A DNA stretch of 64,000 nucleotides from Clostridiales bacterium (GTDB lineage: Bacteria > Bacillota > DSM-16504 > Desulfitibacterales > JAICDB01). The stretch covers positions 129,393 to 193,392 of the forward strand of contig JAICDB010000009.1 in assembly GCA_020063565.1 (NCBI GenBank). The letters are read 5' to 3'. Below, in pieces: positions 37,256 through 43,710 of this stretch. Below the pieces are notes generated by a model that worked only from the letters and a program-made list of their open reading frames with translations, made no database searches and had not been told where the DNA came from. Position 1 is the stretch's first letter; each line of letters starts with the position of its first letter. A program made the position numbers and the translations under genes.

Positions 37256-37603
37256 ATGAGTCTTGCTAGAAAAGAATTAATAGATTTAATAAATAGAATT
37301 CCTGAAGAAGATATTAAAGAAGTGAAAAATTTTATAGAGTTTTTAAGAATAAAAAGGAAGCAAAATGAATTTAAAGATTTGGAATTAGCAAGTGAAACTA
37401 GTTTAGATTTTTGGGATAATGAAATAGATGATGAGGTATGGAATAAAGTGGATAACGGTGCCAGGCACTTAAGTTATTTGACAAAATATAAATTATGCTA
37501 TATTCAAGAAGCAATAAAAATGCAATATACATTGAAAGAGATAGGAGAAAACATAAATATATCTGAAGTTGCCGTGGCAGACATATTGAAAAGGCATGGT
37601 TAA
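37256..37603 (+). CDS. Apparently chimeric small protein: DUF2281/antitoxin-like N-terminus, HTH-like C-terminus
   Basis: The 115-residue product starts SLARKELIDLINRIPEEDIK and continues to a DNEIDDEVWNKV end, the layout of small antitoxin-like proteins that normally stop there. REP copy 3 then contributes about ten residues (DNGARHLSYL), after which a helix-turn-helix-like tail follows (MQYTLKEIGENINISEVAVA, DILKRHG). That tail resembles the C-terminus of RAYT transposases, but this is a guess. AGGTGGTG precedes the ATG. No toxin partner is seen next to it. The fusion probably arose by REP/RAYT insertion. Confidence 0.55.
   Translation: MSLARKELIDLINRIPEEDIKEVKNFIEFLRIKRKQNEFKDLELASETSLDFWDNEIDDEVWNKVDNGARHLSYLTKYKLCYIQEAIKMQYTLKEIGENINISEVAVADILKRHG
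37458..37478. repeat. REP-like repeat, copy 3, inside a reading frame
   Basis: GTGCCAGGCACTTAAGTTAT, identical to copy 1, translated within the gene at 37256-37603. Confidence 0.8.
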
Positions 37604-37620
37604 GTACGTATAACTTAACC
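37598..37620 (+). terminator. Hairpin after the chimeric gene
   Basis: GGTTAAGT/ACTTAACC, perfect 8-bp stem around ACGTATA. It lacks a good T run, so it may be a REP-end structure rather than a terminator. Confidence 0.4.
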
Positions 37621-37706
37621 AATTTATCTTTCATCTGGGTGCATAGCAGAATTTTCAGTATAAATCTGGTATAATATAGATAAGGAAATCAGGGAGGGAG
37701 ATAAAG

Positions 37707-38588
37707 TTGCAAACAGAAGATTATCCATTTCTGATGGACCCCAAAATAGATTTTGCATTTAAGCAGATATTTGCTGGGAAGCAAAAAGAAAGTAAAATTG
37801 TGTTGATATCTTTACTCAATGCAATTTTAGACCGAAAAGACCAGGAAGCAATTACAGATATAATTTATCTCAATCCCTATACAGACAAACCCTATGAAGA
37901 TGCCAAGCAATCAATTCTTGATATCAAGGTAAAGACAGCAGAAGAGGAATTAATCGATATAGAAATACAAATCAGAAATATAGATAATTATAGAAAACGA
38001 TCCCTTTATTATTGGTCTACCATGTACGGAGAACAAATTATTGAAGGAGAAGCATACTATGAATTAAATCCATGTATAGTCATCAACATTATGGACTTTA
38101 ACCTCCTAGACGAAACAGACCGTTATCACAGCATTTTTGAAATAAGAGAAAGAAACCTGGGATTTCAACTGGTAAGCGACCTTGAAATACATTATCTGGA
38201 ACTGAGAAAACTGGCAGAGGAAGTAGATATCAATAACCTTACAACCTTAGAAGAATGGTTGATTTTTATTCGGGATGCAGCAAAAAAAGAGAAGAGAGAA
38301 TTGATAGAAACAATAAGGAAACGAAATGAGGTGATTGATATGGCTGAAAAGATATTGGCAAGAGCAAGCGCGGATGAAATGGCCCGGGCAGCATACCAGC
38401 AAAGAAGAAAATGGTATTTGGATAAGGTATCCAGTGAGAAATACCTTCTTATGAAAGGTAGAGAAGAAGGTAGAGAAGAAGTAGCAAAGGCTGCGCTAAG
38501 AAAAGAGATGCCTATTGAAATAATCTCCGAAATAACAGGATTAACAATAGAGGATATAAAAAAGCTTAAAGAGAAGATGAAGGGGTAG
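37707..38588 (+). CDS. Rpn-family PD-(D/E)XK nuclease / putative transposase
   Basis: Rpn proteins are DNA endonucleases linked to recombination in E. coli. The 293-residue product begins FLMDPKIDFAFKQIFAGKQK, the standard family opening; the nuclease core is SILDIKVKTAEEELIDIEIQ, holding the Asp and Glu-x-Gln residues, followed by YYWSTMYGEQIIEGEAYYEL. The C-terminal part is helical and charged. TTG at 37707 is supported by AGGGAGGGAG. A TATAAT at about 37670 gives it its own promoter. REP copy 4 follows 17 bases after the stop codon. Full length, seemingly intact. Confidence 0.9.
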   Translation: MQTEDYPFLMDPKIDFAFKQIFAGKQKESKIVLISLLNAILDRKDQEAITDIIYLNPYTDKPYEDAKQSILDIKVKTAEEELIDIEIQIRNIDNYRKRSLYYWSTMYGEQIIEGEAYYELNPCIVINIMDFNLLDETDRYHSIFEIRERNLGFQLVSDLEIHYLELRKLAEEVDINNLTTLEEWLIFIRDAAKKEKRELIETIRKRNEVIDMAEKILARASADEMARAAYQQRRKWYLDKVSSEKYLLMKGREEGREEVAKAALRKEMPIEIISEITGLTIEDIKKLKEKMKG

Positions 38589-38605
38589 ATACAGTAACAG
38601 TAACG

Positions 38606-38626
38606 GTGCCAGGCACTTAAGTTATT
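38606..38626. repeat. REP-like repeat, copy 4
   Basis: GTGCCAGGCACTTAAGTTAT, identical to copy 1 and again followed by the RAYT promoter-like region and 5' end, so about 120 bases are duplicated between 36861 and 38606. Confidence 0.8.
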
Positions 38627-38678
38627 AATTTATTTTTGAATATAGAATATTCAGTTATAATGATACAGGGTGATAATT

Positions 38679-38747
38679 TTGGGTAGAAAGCCGAGGGTGG
38701 AATACAGCGGAGGAATATATCACTATAAATTTATAAAAAAATGTTGA
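38679..38747 (+). pseudogene. Second RAYT transposase 5' remnant
   Basis: TTG start, GRKPRVEYSGGIYHY and then unrelated sequence with a stop at 38745. Identity to the first remnant ends after about 15 codons. Confidence 0.7.
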
Positions 38748-38845
38748 TTATTTCGTCGGGTTGTGTGTATAATATGAACGAGGAACAAAAACTCTTATGA
38801 GTTTTTATCGGGATGGTGCCCGCACCATCTCGATTTTTTGTTTTT
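38744..38845 (+). ncRNA. Candidate small RNA: promoter, hairpin and terminator
   Basis: TTGATT (38744-38749) and a perfect TATAAT (38768-38773) are 18 bases apart, so a transcript would start near 38780. It contains AAAACTC-TTAT-GAGTTTT and then a 10-bp hairpin (core GATGGTG/CACCATC, 38809-38832) followed by ATTTTTTGTTTTT. The predicted RNA is about 65 bases and carries no reading frame. No known family is recognised. Confidence 0.4.
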
Positions 38846-38880
38846 AAACCTTTATAAATATCTCTCAAGTTAGGATAACG

Positions 38881-38895
38881 GTGCCAGGCAGTTAG
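38881..38895. repeat. REP-like repeat, copy 5 (diverged)
   Basis: GTGCCAGGCAGTTAG, preceded by the same AAC-G context as other copies, but diverged after GGCA. Confidence 0.55.
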
Positions 38896-39109
38896 CTTCA
38901 CAGTACCTGCCATTTCAAACAATGGATTTTTCCCTATTGGTTTTTTGGTGTTAATTTCATTTTTATTATGAACTACCAATACTCTTTTTGCTTTTCGTGG
39001 ATTTTTCCGGATAATTCCCCTATGTTTTTTACGTATATTAGTTTGTTGATTACTCATGGTATTTAATGTAAAAAATATGGTATAATGTAAATGTTAATAA
39101 GTATAGGAG

Positions 39110-39123
39110 CATGATTAATCATG
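39110..39123. promoter_or_regulatory. Palindromic operator candidate before the HEPN/MNT pair
   Basis: CATGATTAATCATG is a perfect 14-base palindrome located between a TATAAT (39081-39086) and the ribosome-binding site of the first gene. Confidence 0.4.
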
Positions 39124-39149
39124 TTTGGTTTGGTAAGGGAGAAGGATAA

Positions 39150-39554
39150 ATGATGAATAATAAGGATATTCGATGGAGACAGAGATATGAAAATTTTAAA
39201 AAGGCCTATCATCAATTTGATTCAGCAATTGTAGATTTTGAAAAACTTAGTGTACTGGAAAAGGAAGGACTTATTCAAAGATTTGAGTATACCTTTGAAT
39301 TGGCCTGGAAAACATTGAAGGATTATTTAGAATCTCAGGAAGTATCAGTAAGTTTTCCTAGAGAAGTTATAAAAGCCGCTTTTCACTACGGATTAATTGA
39401 AGATGGAGATGTATGGATGGATATGCTGGAGAAAAGAAATCTTATGGCTCATACTTATGATGAAGAACGTTTTAAATTGGCAGTGACGAAGATTAAGGAC
39501 AGTTATTATCAAGCCATTTCCCAGGTTTATAAAGATTTGGGAGAAAAGATATGA
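39150..39554 (+). CDS. HEPN-type nucleotidyltransferase substrate-binding protein (HI0074/HepT-like toxin)
   Basis: Partner of an MNT nucleotidyltransferase; in HepT/MntA pairs the HEPN protein is an RNase toxin silenced by AMPylation of a tyrosine. The 134-residue helical product has the motif Arg96-x4-His101-x-Tyr103 (KRNLMAHTYDEE), the active-site and modification motif of HepT. The N-terminal sequence FEYTFELAWKTLKDYL is typical of the HI0074 group. GAGAAGG precedes the ATG. Its stop overlaps the next start (ATGA). The toxin role is inferred from the motif and pairing. Confidence 0.87.
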   Translation: MMNNKDIRWRQRYENFKKAYHQFDSAIVDFEKLSVLEKEGLIQRFEYTFELAWKTLKDYLESQEVSVSFPREVIKAAFHYGLIEDGDVWMDMLEKRNLMAHTYDEERFKLAVTKIKDSYYQAISQVYKDLGEKI

Positions 39555-39877
39555 GATTTGGCATATCACAAAAAAGCTTTGATTTGATTATAGAGGCTCT
39601 GTCCGGTTGGACTGAGATCGAAAAGGCAGTCATCTTTGGTAGTCGCGCTATTGGAAATTATAAAAAGGGATCGGATATTGATTTAGCTATTTATGGCGCT
39701 CAGATAACTGCACATACAGTAAATGCTCTCAGTGTTATGTTAAATGAAGAGCTACCACTGCCTTATTATTTTGATGTAGTTCATTATGAATCTTTGAAGC
39801 ATGAACCACTAAAGGTACATATAGATACCCATGGTAAGCTGCTATATCTCAAAGGTACTGCGGTACCAGGCACTTAA
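39551..39877 (+). CDS. MNT-type minimal nucleotidyltransferase (antitoxin)
   Basis: Nucleotidyltransferase that would modify its HEPN partner. The 108-residue product has the full GSx10DxD motif: Gly30-Ser31 to Asp42-x-Asp44 (VIFGSRAIGNYKKGSDIDLA). It overlaps the HEPN gene by four bases. The last codons (TAVPGT) and the stop are supplied by REP copy 6, so the original C-terminus was replaced by an insertion; the catalytic part is untouched. Confidence 0.88.
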   Translation: MRFGISQKSFDLIIEALSGWTEIEKAVIFGSRAIGNYKKGSDIDLAIYGAQITAHTVNALSVMLNEELPLPYYFDVVHYESLKHEPLKVHIDTHGKLLYLKGTAVPGT

Positions 39878-39880
39878 GTT
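39862..39880. repeat. REP-like repeat, copy 6 (GTACC variant), overlapping the MNT gene end
   Basis: GTACCAGGCACTTAAGTT. It encodes the final residues and stop codon of the MNT protein. Confidence 0.65.
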
Positions 39881-39956
39881 GCCGGATGCATCAGCATTTG
39901 TTAAAAGAGGAAATCCTCATTTAAAGGGTACTTGCATGTTGATGGTTATGCTAAAT

Positions 39957-40520
39957 TCTCATAAACTTCTTTAATGAATATATCGCTGTAATAAAATTGT
40001 ATATTTTAAAAGGATATTTTAATTATAGCTAGAAATAATATATTAACTTGTAGATGACATTTACTGGTGGTGAGTAATGTGGAAAATGAAACAAAACAGC
40101 TGCTTGATAAAATTTTAGATAAACTTGATAAACTTGACAACACGCAACGAGGAATGCTAAAAGAACAGCAGGAAATGAAGTTAGAATTGCAAAATATGAA
40201 AAAGGAGCAGCAGGATACAAAGTTAGAATTGCAAAACATGAAAAAAGAACAGCAGGAAATAAAGATAGAATTGCAAAAAATGAAAAAAGAACAGCAGGAA
40301 ATAAAGATAGAATTGCAAAATATGAAAAAAGAGCAGCAGAAAATAAAAACTGCTTTGGAAAACATAGAAACTAGACAGGATGAAATCTATAAAATTGCAA
40401 CATCAATAGAACATAGTAATCAGGTCCTTAAAGCGGAAACAGACAATATGAAGGTTAAAATGGCTAAAGCAGAAGGAAACTTCACTCGAATGAAAGAGGC
40501 TATTCGCTAGAAAATAAGGG
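39957..40520. repeat. Duplicated block, copy A (partner 43009-43490)
   Basis: A leader of about 120 bases and a whole coiled-coil gene are repeated with few differences at 43009-43490. Copy A carries 84 extra bases, equal to two 14-codon units. The leader holds ACTTCTTTAA, TCGCTGTAATAAAATTG and TTAACTTGTAGATGACATTT in both copies. Bases 39881-39956 hold no recognisable feature. Confidence 0.85.
40079..40510 (+). CDS. Coiled-coil protein with 14-residue repeats, copy A
   Basis: Function unknown. The 143-residue product starts ENETKQLLDKILDKLDKLDN, runs through 14-residue repeats of the type QQEIKIELQKMKKE, and ends in a conserved segment NIETRQDEIYKIATSIEHSN then KAEGNFTRMKEAIR. No signal or membrane segment. 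The GTG at 40079 is chosen because GGTGGTGAG (40065-40073) lies 5 bases before it; in-frame GTGs at 40067 and 40070 lack such a site. It is a paralogue of the gene at 43131, which has two repeat units fewer. Confidence 0.72.
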   Translation: MENETKQLLDKILDKLDKLDNTQRGMLKEQQEMKLELQNMKKEQQDTKLELQNMKKEQQEIKIELQKMKKEQQEIKIELQNMKKEQQKIKTALENIETRQDEIYKIATSIEHSNQVLKAETDNMKVKMAKAEGNFTRMKEAIR

Positions 40521-40624
40521 AGTGTGTATATTTTTGGGGAGTATGTATATTTTTGTGTAAATGGTTTTTTAGATTAAATTTTCAGGGTACCCATGAAAAG
40601 GATACCCTTTTCATGGGGATAACG

Positions 40625-40644
40625 GTGCCAGGCACTTAAGTTAT
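40625..40644. repeat. REP-like repeat, copy 7, abutting the Xre gene end
   Basis: GTGCCAGGCACTTAAGTTAT; its TTATT overlaps the stop codon of the minus-strand gene at 40641. Confidence 0.8.
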
Positions 40645-41027
40645 TTACACAAATAAGGAAGGATAGTTTTTATAATTTTTTTAAACAGCTCCAATTCTTT
40701 TGGCGAGCATTTTTTTAATAAACCATTTATCTCAGTGTCTTTATTGGCAGCACAGGCATCATAAGCATCACGTTCATCATGAGCATAATAACCATTATAC
40801 GCAGTTTTACCAAAAATCAGGTAATCTAAAGTAACATGTAAACAATCGGCAATTTTTACTAAAGCAGGGAGACTCATCTGTCTCTCTCCCCGTTCCAATT
40901 GTCCTACATAATAGTCAGAAAGATCTATGATTCCTGCAAAATCTTCCCGTGAAAGTCCGAGTTTTTCTCTTTCTTCTCGTATTCTTTGTCCTATGGCTTT
41001 GTTATCTATCCTCATATTTTTCTCCAT
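40641..41027 (-). CDS. Xre-family transcriptional regulator
   Basis: DNA-binding regulator of 128 residues. The N-terminal HTH_3 domain is IGQRIREEREKLGLSREDFA then GIIDLSDYYVGQLERGERQM, followed by SLPALVKIADCLHVTLDYLI; the C-terminus is a helical region (CSPKELELFKKIIKTILPYL). AAGGAG lies 9 bases before the ATG at 41027 on the minus strand. It is divergent from the Spo0E-like gene and could regulate it. REP copy 7 abuts its stop codon. Confidence 0.9.
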   Translation of the reverse strand: MEKNMRIDNKAIGQRIREEREKLGLSREDFAGIIDLSDYYVGQLERGERQMSLPALVKIADCLHVTLDYLIFGKTAYNGYYAHDERDAYDACAANKDTEINGLLKKCSPKELELFKKIIKTILPYLCK

Positions 41028-41080
41028 TTTCTTTCACTCCTTACTTTTTAATACTTTATCTGAATTTGAGCTACTTCTGA

Positions 41081-41117
41081 ATTTGCTATAAGCATATATT
41101 TATTATTTGCAATAAGC
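41081..41117. promoter_or_regulatory. Direct-repeat operator candidate between xre and spo0E-like genes
   Basis: ATTTGCTATAAGC (41081-41093) and ATTTGCAATAAGC (41105-41117) are direct repeats 24 bases apart, start to start. On the minus strand TTGCAA and a TATAGC-type -10 lie within them, so binding by the Xre protein could control its own promoter. Confidence 0.4.
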
Positions 41118-41171
41118 TAATAATTGATGTAAAATTTTATTTGTGGTTATTTTTTACGGGGAGTGAACGGA

Positions 41172-41336
41172 GTGAGTGAAAAAGATAAAATAGAAATAGC
41201 TAGAAATATTCTTAATAATGCGGCAAGTATAAACCTTAGCAAAGAAATTCTTCTTAAAATAAGTCAAAAGATTGATAAATATATTGTTGAGTATTACCAG
41301 AAAAGTAAGAGCCAAAAACATGTTGAAAAGAGATAG
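41172..41336 (+). CDS. Spo0E-like sporulation regulatory protein (aspartyl-phosphate phosphatase)
   Basis: Spo0E-family peptides remove phosphate from Spo0A~P and delay sporulation. A GTG at 41172 with GGGGAG 7 bases upstream opens a 54-residue frame: SEKDKIEIARNILNNAASIN, LSKEILLKISQKIDKYIVEY, then YQKSKSQKHVEKR. The family signature SQxxD is present (Ser31-Gln32-Lys-Ile-Asp35) in the second of two predicted helices. Length and motif fit well. It is divergent from the xre gene. Confidence 0.8.
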   Translation: MSEKDKIEIARNILNNAASINLSKEILLKISQKIDKYIVEYYQKSKSQKHVEKR

Positions 41337-41683
41337 GATGTTGAAATAATCCGCAATCAAAAAATAAAATGAAGTGCTATATATTCTAGTATGGTATAAT
41401 TATTAGTGAGAAAGAAGTATGACTCATGCTGGCAATTAAAGGATATTATGATGGAAAGAAATTAAACTTAAAAGAAGCTGAAGCAGAGAGGCGGGAAATG
41501 AAGCAGGAAATCCGAAGAAGAATTTAAAAAAGTGGAAGAGACATATGAATTCACGGAAAGATTAAAAAAGGCAATAACAGGTTCATTCTATATCAACATT
41601 CAGTATTCAAAAATATTTCTTCCTAGAAAGATATGAATCTAGTATAATTAAGCTTAGGATTAAATTACTGGAGAGATGCAACT
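41337..41683 (+). other. 347-base gap before psd
   Basis: Contains TATAAT boxes at about 41394 and 41642 (each in a CTAGTAT... context), the decayed antitoxin-like fragment at 41426-41527 and AT-rich sequence. No intact gene. Confidence 0.6.
41426..41527 (+). pseudogene. Decayed antitoxin-like fragment
   Basis: ATG opens MLAIKGYYDGKKLNLKEAEA and stops after 33 codons. The start MLAIKGYYDGKK is the usual opening of small antitoxin-like proteins. In another frame the sequence continues SEEEFKKVEETYEFTERLKK, so a frameshift is likely. Low confidence. Confidence 0.35.
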
Positions 41684-42319
41684 ATGCGTATAGCCAAGGA
41701 AGCGATCCCTTACTGCAGCTTTTTACTGCTAGTCACAATAGCCAGTTATTTCATACATACCGTATTTTTTGTTATAGCCTTACTCTGTCTAGCTTTTGTG
41801 CTCTTCTTTTTCCGCAATCCACATCGTAGGATAAACTATAATGATAATTACATATTATCTCCAGCCGATGGTAGAATTCAAGAAATTACTACCGTTGATG
41901 AAAAAAATTTTTTTGAGGGCAAAGCAGTGAAGGTCAGCATTTTTCTCTCACTATTTAACGTCCACATTAACAGGAGTCCCCTTGCAGGAAAAATTACATA
42001 TGCAGCATATAGGCCGGGAAAATATTTTCCCGCATTTAAGAGCCATGCATCTGAATTAAACGAGAGGAATACAATCGGAATTGAAAACAAAAAAGTCAAG
42101 GTTCTTGTTCATCAAATCACAGGTTTCATCGCTAGAAGAATTGTCTGCTATAAGAAAAAAGGAGACTTTTTAAATCAAGGGGAAATATTCGGAATGATTA
42201 AGTTCGGTTCCTGTACCGAAATTATTATTCCCGAAAATGTGAAAATTTTGGTAGAGGAAGGCGATATAGTTAAAGCAGGAGAAACCGTTCTGGGGGTGAT
42301 TGATGATGATCAAGAATAA
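41684..42319 (+). CDS. psd: Phosphatidylserine decarboxylase-related protein
   Basis: Converts phosphatidylserine to phosphatidylethanolamine. The 211-residue product is of the short type: one or two N-terminal membrane helices (PYCSFLLLVTIASYFIHTVF), then RNPHRRINYNDNYILSPADG, LFNVHINRSPLAGKI and KFGSCTEIIIPENVKI. The Gly-Ser in KFGSCTE is the self-cleavage site that makes the pyruvoyl cofactor. ATG at 41684 follows GGAGAG. It overlaps pssA, the preceding enzyme in the pathway. Confidence 0.92.
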   Translation: MRIAKEAIPYCSFLLLVTIASYFIHTVFFVIALLCLAFVLFFFRNPHRRINYNDNYILSPADGRIQEITTVDEKNFFEGKAVKVSIFLSLFNVHINRSPLAGKITYAAYRPGKYFPAFKSHASELNERNTIGIENKKVKVLVHQITGFIARRIVCYKKKGDFLNQGEIFGMIKFGSCTEIIIPENVKILVEEGDIVKAGETVLGVIDDDQE

Positions 42320-42842
42320 TATTGCCGGCTTAAAAAAATACTTGCCTAATTTTTTAACTTTCTGCAATATGACAATGGGTGTGACTGCAATAATTTTGGC
42401 AGCTTATGAATATTATCTTCTGGCATCACTTTTTGTAATGGTCGGGGCAGTCCTTGACAGGTATGATGGGGTTATTGCCAGAAAGTTTGATATCACAAGT
42501 GAACTTGGAAAAGAAATGGACTCATTAGCGGATATTATTACTTTCGGTGTAGCGCCTTCGATAATTGCATTGTTATTCCCCCTTTCCGAGCTGAAATTTA
42601 AGTATTTAGGTTACATTATAACCATAATTTTTGTCGCCTGCGGTTGGTACAGGTTGTCCAGATTTAATGTTTCTCATTTTAACAATGCTTATACCGGTTT
42701 ACCGATTACAATTGCAGGCTTTTTGCTGGCTTTAAGCCTGGTTTACCAGTCAAAATATAATGTCTACCCTTATTCTACAGCACTCATAATGCTAACTTTC
42801 AGTTACTTAATGATCAGTCATCACAAAATAAAAAAGATATGA
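42303..42842 (+). CDS. pssA: CDP-diacylglycerol-serine O-phosphatidyltransferase
   Basis: Makes phosphatidylserine from CDP-diacylglycerol and serine at the membrane, substrate for Psd encoded just upstream. The product is about 179 residues with several membrane helices. The CDP-alcohol phosphotransferase motif DGx2ARx8Gx3Dx3D is complete (DRYDGVIARKFD, ITSELGKEMDSLAD). GGGGGTGAT lies before three possible starts (42300 TTG, 42303 and 42306 ATG); 42303 or 42306 fits the spacing best. It overlaps psd by 17 bases, so the two are coupled. Confidence 0.93.
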   Translation: MMIKNNIAGLKKYLPNFLTFCNMTMGVTAIILAAYEYYLLASLFVMVGAVLDRYDGVIARKFDITSELGKEMDSLADIITFGVAPSIIALLFPLSELKFKYLGYIITIIFVACGWYRLSRFNVSHFNNAYTGLPITIAGFLLALSLVYQSKYNVYPYSTALIMLTFSYLMISHHKIKKI

Positions 42843-42863
42843 CTAACTTTGCTATAAATACAT

Positions 42864-42888
42864 AAGACTGTCACCCCGGCAGTCTTTT
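42864..42888 (+). terminator. Terminator after pssA
   Basis: AAGACTG/CAGTCTT stem with loop TCACCCCGG, followed by TT. The same 23-base unit recurs at 43498-43520. Confidence 0.75.
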
Positions 42889-43008
42889 GTATATTTGAGG
42901 ATTATGATCAGAAATTTTGTGGAAAGAAATTTACTAAAATTTGGTGTTTTTAAGGGGGTATGCCCCCCTATGTCAATTGAGTGCTCATTATTACAAGTAT
43001 TTTGTCCT

Positions 43009-43490
43009 CTTCATAAGCTTCTTTAAAGTGTATATCACTGTAATAAAATTGAAGATTTTAAAAGGATATTTTGATTTTAGCTAGAAATAATACATTAACT
43101 TGTAGATGACATTTACTGGTGGTGAGTAATGTGGAAAATGAAACAAAACAGGTGCTTGATAAAATTTTAGATAAGCTTGATAAACTTGACAACACGCAAC
43201 GGGGAATGTTAAAAGAACAGCAGGAAATGAAGACAGAATTGCAAAAAATGCAAAAGGAACAGCAGGAAATGAAGACAGAATTGCAAAAAATGAAAAAGGA
43301 ACAACAGAAAATAAAAACTACTTTGGAAAACATAGAAACAAGACAGGATGAAATCTATAGAATTGCAACATCAATAGAACATAGTAATCAGGTCCTTAAA
43401 GCGGAAGCGGACAATATGAAGGTTAAAATGGCTAAAGCAGAAGGAAACTTCACCCGAATGAAAGAGGCTATTCGCTAGAAAATAGGGTAA
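43009..43490. repeat. Duplicated block, copy B (partner 39957-40520)
   Basis: Leader and coiled-coil gene nearly identical to copy A but lacking 84 bases of repeat. The stretch 42889-43008 before it holds a GGGGG/CCCCC hairpin (about 42954-42969) and no gene. Confidence 0.85.
43131..43478 (+). CDS. Coiled-coil protein with 14-residue repeats, copy B
   Basis: Function unknown; 115 residues. It starts ENETKQVLDKILDKLDKLDN, has repeats of the type QQEMKTELQKMQKE, and ends in the same conserved tail as copy A (ETRQDEIYRIATSIEHSN, KAEGNFTRMKEAIR). The GTG at 43131 is preceded by GGTGGTGAG. Compared with copy A it lacks two 14-residue units, which shows that the repeat number changes while the ends are kept. 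Confidence 0.72.
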   Translation: MENETKQVLDKILDKLDKLDNTQRGMLKEQQEMKTELQKMQKEQQEMKTELQKMKKEQQKIKTTLENIETRQDEIYRIATSIEHSNQVLKAEADNMKVKMAKAEGNFTRMKEAIR

Positions 43491-43495
43491 AGTAC

Positions 43496-43524
43496 AAAAG
43501 ACTGTCACCCCGGCAGTCTTTTTT
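43496..43524 (+). terminator. Terminator after coiled-coil copy B
   Basis: AAAAGACTG/CAGTCTTTT, 9-bp stem with the same TCACCCCGG loop as the terminator after pssA, followed by T residues. Confidence 0.85.
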
Positions 43525-43643
43525 TGCAGTCATTAATCTCTAATTAATACAAATTTAACATTATTTTGGAAGGAATCTGGCAATTAAAGTTGAATATCTA
43601 ATAAGATATGGACTTAAAAGCAACTCGAATTTTGCAGAAAAAT

Positions 43644-43688
43644 AGGGGTGACAAAAAGGGGATTATTTACATGTCACCTTTTTATTTT
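43644..43688 (+). terminator. Terminator or attenuator just before the galU remnant
   Basis: GGTGACA (43647-43653) pairs with TGTCACC (43672-43678), extended by G-T pairs, and is followed by TTTTTATTTT. It lies 22 bases before the galU start codon. Upstream, GTTG...CAAC enclosing ATATCTAATAAGATAT (about 43590-43625) could form an alternative structure. Confidence 0.55.
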
Positions 43689-43710
43689 GCTTTGGACCAG
43701 GGGGTTAACT

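Larger units (their letters stand above)
38589..39149 (+). other. Accessory gap with REP copies, RAYT remnant and a candidate small RNA
   Basis: This 561-base gap contains REP copies 4 and 5, a second RAYT remnant, a promoter-hairpin-terminator unit, and the promoter region of the HEPN/MNT pair. A minus-strand frame (38731-39057) crosses it but lacks a ribosome-binding site. Confidence 0.65.

Noticed and set aside
38731-39057. Minus-strand 108-codon frame
   Set aside because: No ribosome-binding site, covers a terminator, a REP copy and a promoter; its TAWHRYP part is just the translated repeat.
40067-40078. Upstream GTG start for coiled-coil copy A
   Set aside because: It has no ribosome-binding site; GGTGGTGAG is placed for the GTG at 40079.
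36861-40644. REP copies as a CRISPR array
   Set aside because: Spacing is irregular (about 0.2-1.1 kb), genes lie between copies and no cas genes are present.
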